A DNA stretch of 16,900 nucleotides from JBLNDG01 sp050261415 (lineage in GTDB: Bacteria; Bacillota; Clostridia; Lutisporales; Lutisporaceae). The notes under the pieces were generated by a model. The model was not told the DNA's origin. It ran no database searches and saw only the letters and a program-made list of their open reading frames with translations. The position numbers were made by a program, and so were the translations under genes. Of this stretch, positions 13,935 through 16,900 are shown in pieces. Position 1 is the stretch's first letter. Each line of letters starts with the position of its first letter. Location of the stretch: contig JBLNDG010000246.1 of assembly GCA_050261415.1 (NCBI GenBank), positions 1-16,900 on the forward strand. Reading direction: 5' to 3'.

Positions 13935-15311
13935 TTAGTTTTTAAAATCATCCTCCAGGCGAATAATATCATCATCAGAGATAAATTCGCCAAGTGATAT
14001 TTCAATGATTTCCAGGTCGTTTTCGGTATCGTTGCCCAACCGATGCAACGAATCCGTGGGTATATCAATACTGTGCTTGGATTCCAGTAAAAATTCTTTA
14101 TCCTCAATAGTTACTGTCGCGGTCCCTTTAACAACAATCCAGTGTTCAGACCTATATTGATGCTTGTGCAACGAAAGACGCCGTTTGGAGGATACTATAA
14201 CGCGCCTGACCATATATGTCGGGCTGCTGTTTAATACTTCAAAAAAACCCCAGGGACGATACACTTTGTAATTATCATCAAAATATGGTTGATATTGCTC
14301 TTTATTCTTTTCTATAATCGTTTTTATTTCGGAAGACTTGCCATAAGCCGAAATATAAAGCGCGTCTTTCGTATTTACAACTATTGTATTTTCAATTCCG
14401 TTAACAACTACCAATTGATCATCCGCTTTATTTATAACGCTGACATTTTTTACGTCGTTTAAAATAATATTCATGTTGTTATTTCGGTTATTGCCTTGAT
14501 CGGATGGCATAATCTCAGCCATTGCCTCCAGACTTCCCACATCGCTCCATTTGAAATCCGACGGTATAACCTTGATTTTCCTTGAGTGCTCCATAACAGC
14601 GTAATCAGCACTAATTGAAGGAATTTCCCGCATCAGCTCTTTTTCTAAAACGGCAACAGGCTTTTCAGGAATTTTATTGTATAATTCTCTGCATGCTTCA
14701 TATAAATCAGGCTGGTATTTCTTTAATTCCGACAGAAAAACATCCGGGCGCAGCATAAATATACCGCTGTTCCACAGGTAATTTCCTTCATCCAGGTACC
14801 TTTTGGCAGTCTCGAAGTCGGGTTTTTCCTTGAAAGCCAAAACATTGGTCTCTTTATACTTTATGTACCCGTAACCGGTATGGGGCAGAAACGGCTTTAT
14901 ACCAAAAGTAACGATATATCCTTCGGCCGCTAATATTTCAGCTTGCTTCACCGCCTTGTAGTATTTCTCAATATCGCCAATGACCGCATCCGCCGACACA
15001 ATCAGCAACACTTCCTCCGGATTGCTCCGCATACATGCAAGAGCAATTGCAGGCGCCGTGTTCCGGCTGATTGTTTCGAGCAGCATTTCATAATGAGCGA
15101 TTCCAATAGTTTTCATCTGGTTTTCTACAATAAAACGAAATTTATCATTAGTTAAAATCATAAATGAATCAGCTATTTTGCGGTTTCTCAAAACAGTTTC
15201 TTTAAACATTGTATTTCCATTTCTTACTGCAAGAAACTGTTTTGGATATTTGCTTCTGGAAAGAGGCCATAGGCGTAGTCCAACACCCCCTGCAAGTATT
15301 ACACATTTCAC
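13935..15311 (-). CDS. manC: mannose-1-phosphate guanylyltransferase / mannose-6-phosphate isomerase
   Basis: This 458-residue enzyme of the bifunctional ManC/AlgA (type II PMI) family would make GDP-mannose for the glycosyltransferases of this locus. The N-terminal guanylyltransferase domain has LAGGVGLRLWPLSRSKYPKQ (6-25), SADAVIGD (106-113), FKEKP (160-164) and WNSGIF (180-185). The C-terminal cupin begins around YRPWG (351-355), with LHKHQYRSEHW (381-391) and H423 as probable metal ligands of the isomerase. The first motif usually reads ADH; here the His is Ala, while the metal-binding Asp remains. The start is a GTG at 15311 with GAGG about 10 nt upstream. It lies 31 bp before the phosphotransferase gene and 54 bp after the glycosyltransferase, probably in one operon. 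Confidence 0.93.
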   Translation of the reverse strand: MKCVILAGGVGLRLWPLSRSKYPKQFLAVRNGNTMFKETVLRNRKIADSFMILTNDKFRFIVENQMKTIGIAHYEMLLETISRNTAPAIALACMRSNPEEVLLIVSADAVIGDIEKYYKAVKQAEILAAEGYIVTFGIKPFLPHTGYGYIKYKETNVLAFKEKPDFETAKRYLDEGNYLWNSGIFMLRPDVFLSELKKYQPDLYEACRELYNKIPEKPVAVLEKELMREIPSISADYAVMEHSRKIKVIPSDFKWSDVGSLEAMAEIMPSDQGNNRNNNMNIILNDVKNVSVINKADDQLVVVNGIENTIVVNTKDALYISAYGKSSEIKTIIEKNKEQYQPYFDDNYKVYRPWGFFEVLNSSPTYMVRRVIVSSKRRLSLHKHQYRSEHWIVVKGTATVTIEDKEFLLESKHSIDIPTDSLHRLGNDTENDLEIIEISLGEFISDDDIIRLEDDFKN

Positions 15312-15365
15312 TATTATACAACCTCATTTCTTTTTTGATGGACCAAAACATTATAAATAATATCT

Positions 15366-16900
15366 CTAATTTATATCCATTTCAATAATCTCCTTTGCCT
15401 TTTTAGCCGTAAAATTGTTTTCAATAAATGTAATACAATTTTGCGATATTTGTTCGAGCTTTTCTAAATCATTATAACTGTAAATTATCTGGTTTGCAAA
15501 ATCTTCTGCGGTATCGGCAACAATAAACGCGTTCTCTTCCATACTTAAACCTTCGGCTCCGATTGAAGTAGTAACCATTGGCAATCTATGGTAAATGCTT
15601 TCAACAACTTTTCCCTTGACGCCTGCTCCGTATCTGAGCGGTACAATGGACATCCTGCATGTATTGTAATACTCCTCCAGTTTTTCATTGCTTACAAATC
15701 CGGTAACTATAATACTGTCGTTTGCCAAGCTAAGCACTTCCTGCGGTGGATTCGAGCCGATAACATACCATTTTATCCCAGGGTAAATCTTTAATATTTC
15801 AGGATAAATTTCCTTTGCAAACCATAATACCGCGTCTGTGTTTGGAGCATGGCCAAACCCGCCTACAAACATAATATTTTCTCTTTTGCTAAATTGAATG
15901 GGCTCTTTGCTTTTCAATTCATCATAAAAATAGACCGGAATATTGCGAATTGGCTTGTTTGGAAATTCTTTCATCAATATGCCCTGCTCATAGGAGCCAA
16001 CTACATGAATTACGTCCGCTTTGCCAAATAACTCAAATTCTTTCTTTTTCCATTCTTCGGATGATTCTAACAATTTAGCGTTCCCTGTTAATTCATATGC
16101 CCTTCTCTCCCGCAAGTAATGCAAATCATGCCCGAAATAAATAATTTTAGCATTTGAATTTTTTCGAATTAAATCAATATATTTAATTGAAATATGCGGA
16201 CGGTTTAGATATACGTAATTAAAATAACGCCCATTTTCTTTGATCCATTTCTGCCAGTTCAAATAGTAATAATCCCCATGAAGCACCTCGATGCCCAACT
16301 GCTTTAACTCAGTCGTGTAAGGCTCATGAGGATAATAATTGTCACCTATGAAAGTTACACGCAATCCTAGATTTATAAAAAGGTTCAGATACATATAAGT
16401 GCATCTTCCGCCTGCATCCCTATCATAATGCGGTACATAATGGTCTATTACCAAAATTCTTTTTTTACCAGCGCTTCGATCGCGTGCAAGGAATACATTT
16501 TCTCCATTGGAAAAATGATTCCTGTTTAGCACGTCCATCCACTTTTCATAGAATTTTTTTTGATTTAATATTTGATATGATTTGAGCCCTTCATTTGTAT
16601 CCGTGCCATGCGACACACCTTCAAAGTGAACAATAACCGATTTTGGCTGGTATACCACTTTATAGCCATGCTTGCGCACCCCAAACGCCAAGTCGCTATC
16701 CTCGTAATATGCCGGCGCATATCTTTCATCAAAACCGCCGATCTTTTTCCACAGTTCCGATCTTATCATAATACATGCGCCTGAAATATAATCAACCTCT
16801 TTAACATAGTTATAGTCAGGTTTCTCGGGATCATCCAGCCTCCCGTAATTCCAGCCGCTTGCGTCCTTCCATATAATACCGCCCGCTTCCTGCAGCCTGC
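15366..16900 (-). CDS. GT2-GT4 two-domain glycosyltransferase (5' end beyond right edge)
   Basis: The frame stays open from the stop at 15366 to the right edge, so the ATG at 16769 is internal and the gene is partial; upstream codons include GGIIWKDASGW and DYISGACIMIR. The visible N-terminal part is the end of a GT2 (GT-A) domain: SGACIMIR, GGFDERYAPAYYEDSDLA (the ED motif), and the trailing HFEGVSHGTD. After a short linker, a full GT4-like (GT-B) domain begins at ILVIDHYVPHYDRDAGGRCT and ends with the donor-binding MFVGGFGHAPNTDAVLWFA and YGAGVKGKVVESIYHRLPMV. Such fusions add consecutive sugars during polysaccharide assembly. The GT4 donor may be GDP-mannose, given the adjacent manC, but this is not shown by the sequence. 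Confidence 0.9.
   Translation of the reverse strand, partial: RLQEAGGIIWKDASGWNYGRLDDPEKPDYNYVKEVDYISGACIMIRSELWKKIGGFDERYAPAYYEDSDLAFGVRKHGYKVVYQPKSVIVHFEGVSHGTDTNEGLKSYQILNQKKFYEKWMDVLNRNHFSNGENVFLARDRSAGKKRILVIDHYVPHYDRDAGGRCTYMYLNLFINLGLRVTFIGDNYYPHEPYTTELKQLGIEVLHGDYYYLNWQKWIKENGRYFNYVYLNRPHISIKYIDLIRKNSNAKIIYFGHDLHYLRERRAYELTGNAKLLESSEEWKKKEFELFGKADVIHVVGSYEQGILMKEFPNKPIRNIPVYFYDELKSKEPIQFSKRENIMFVGGFGHAPNTDAVLWFAKEIYPEILKIYPGIKWYVIGSNPPQEVLSLANDSIIVTGFVSNEKLEEYYNTCRMSIVPLRYGAGVKGKVVESIYHRLPMVTTSIGAEGLSMEENAFIVADTAEDFANQIIYSYNDLEKLEQISQNCITFIENNFTAKKAKEIIEMDIN

Overview
The window looks like chromosomal DNA from a clostridial Firmicute. The reasons are strong AGGAGG/GAGGGG-type ribosome binding sites, frequent TTG and GTG starts, a c-di-GMP-I riboswitch with an intrinsic terminator, and clostridial-type small proteins. 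This is inferred from style only; there is no rRNA or taxonomic marker. Almost everything is on the minus strand, so transcription runs mainly right to left. The window is part of a cell-surface polysaccharide locus, and a phosphonate biosynthesis operon is embedded in it.

Layout from the right edge, in the direction of transcription: a GT2-GT4 glycosyltransferase running off the edge (15366 to end); a ManC-type GDP-mannose synthase (13935-15311); an AT-rich, membrane-anchored LTA-synthase-like phosphotransferase (11801-13903); and a decayed, frame-disrupted extra copy of that protein's C-terminal domain (11375-11805). A tight five-gene operon follows (11286 to 4859): a YidC insertase fused to a CDP-glycerol-glycerophosphotransferase-like domain, phosphonopyruvate decarboxylase, a LicC/PntC-like nucleotidyltransferase, a Fom1-like cytidylyltransferase-PEP mutase fusion, and an iron alcohol dehydrogenase. 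Next come a small exported membrane protein (4520-4723) and a lone plus-strand GT2 glycosyltransferase carrying a tetrapeptide-repeat insertion (3591-4445). It is divergent from a coiled-coil small protein (3186-3452). Further left are an orphan short ORF, a HepT-MntA type VII toxin-antitoxin pair (1983-2814), and a polyprenyl-phosphate sugar phosphotransferase that would start glycan assembly (472-1896). The left edge holds a promoter, a long leader, a c-di-GMP-I riboswitch and a terminator ahead of a gene cut off by the window.

Proposed joint action (inference): PEP is converted to phosphonopyruvate, then phosphonoacetaldehyde, then 2-hydroxyethylphosphonate (HEP), and HEP is activated with CTP. 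The CMP-phosphonate could then be the donor for the fused glycerophosphotransferase-like domain, which would decorate a membrane-linked glycan built by the sugar transferase, the glycosyltransferases and GDP-mannose. No aminotransferase is present, so HEP is a more likely headgroup than 2-aminoethylphosphonate.

The most unusual items are the YidC-glycerophosphotransferase fusion coupled to phosphonate genes, the nearly identical promoter-bearing repeats that bracket the toxin-antitoxin module, and a c-di-GMP riboswitch whose P1 strand can pair with its own terminator.
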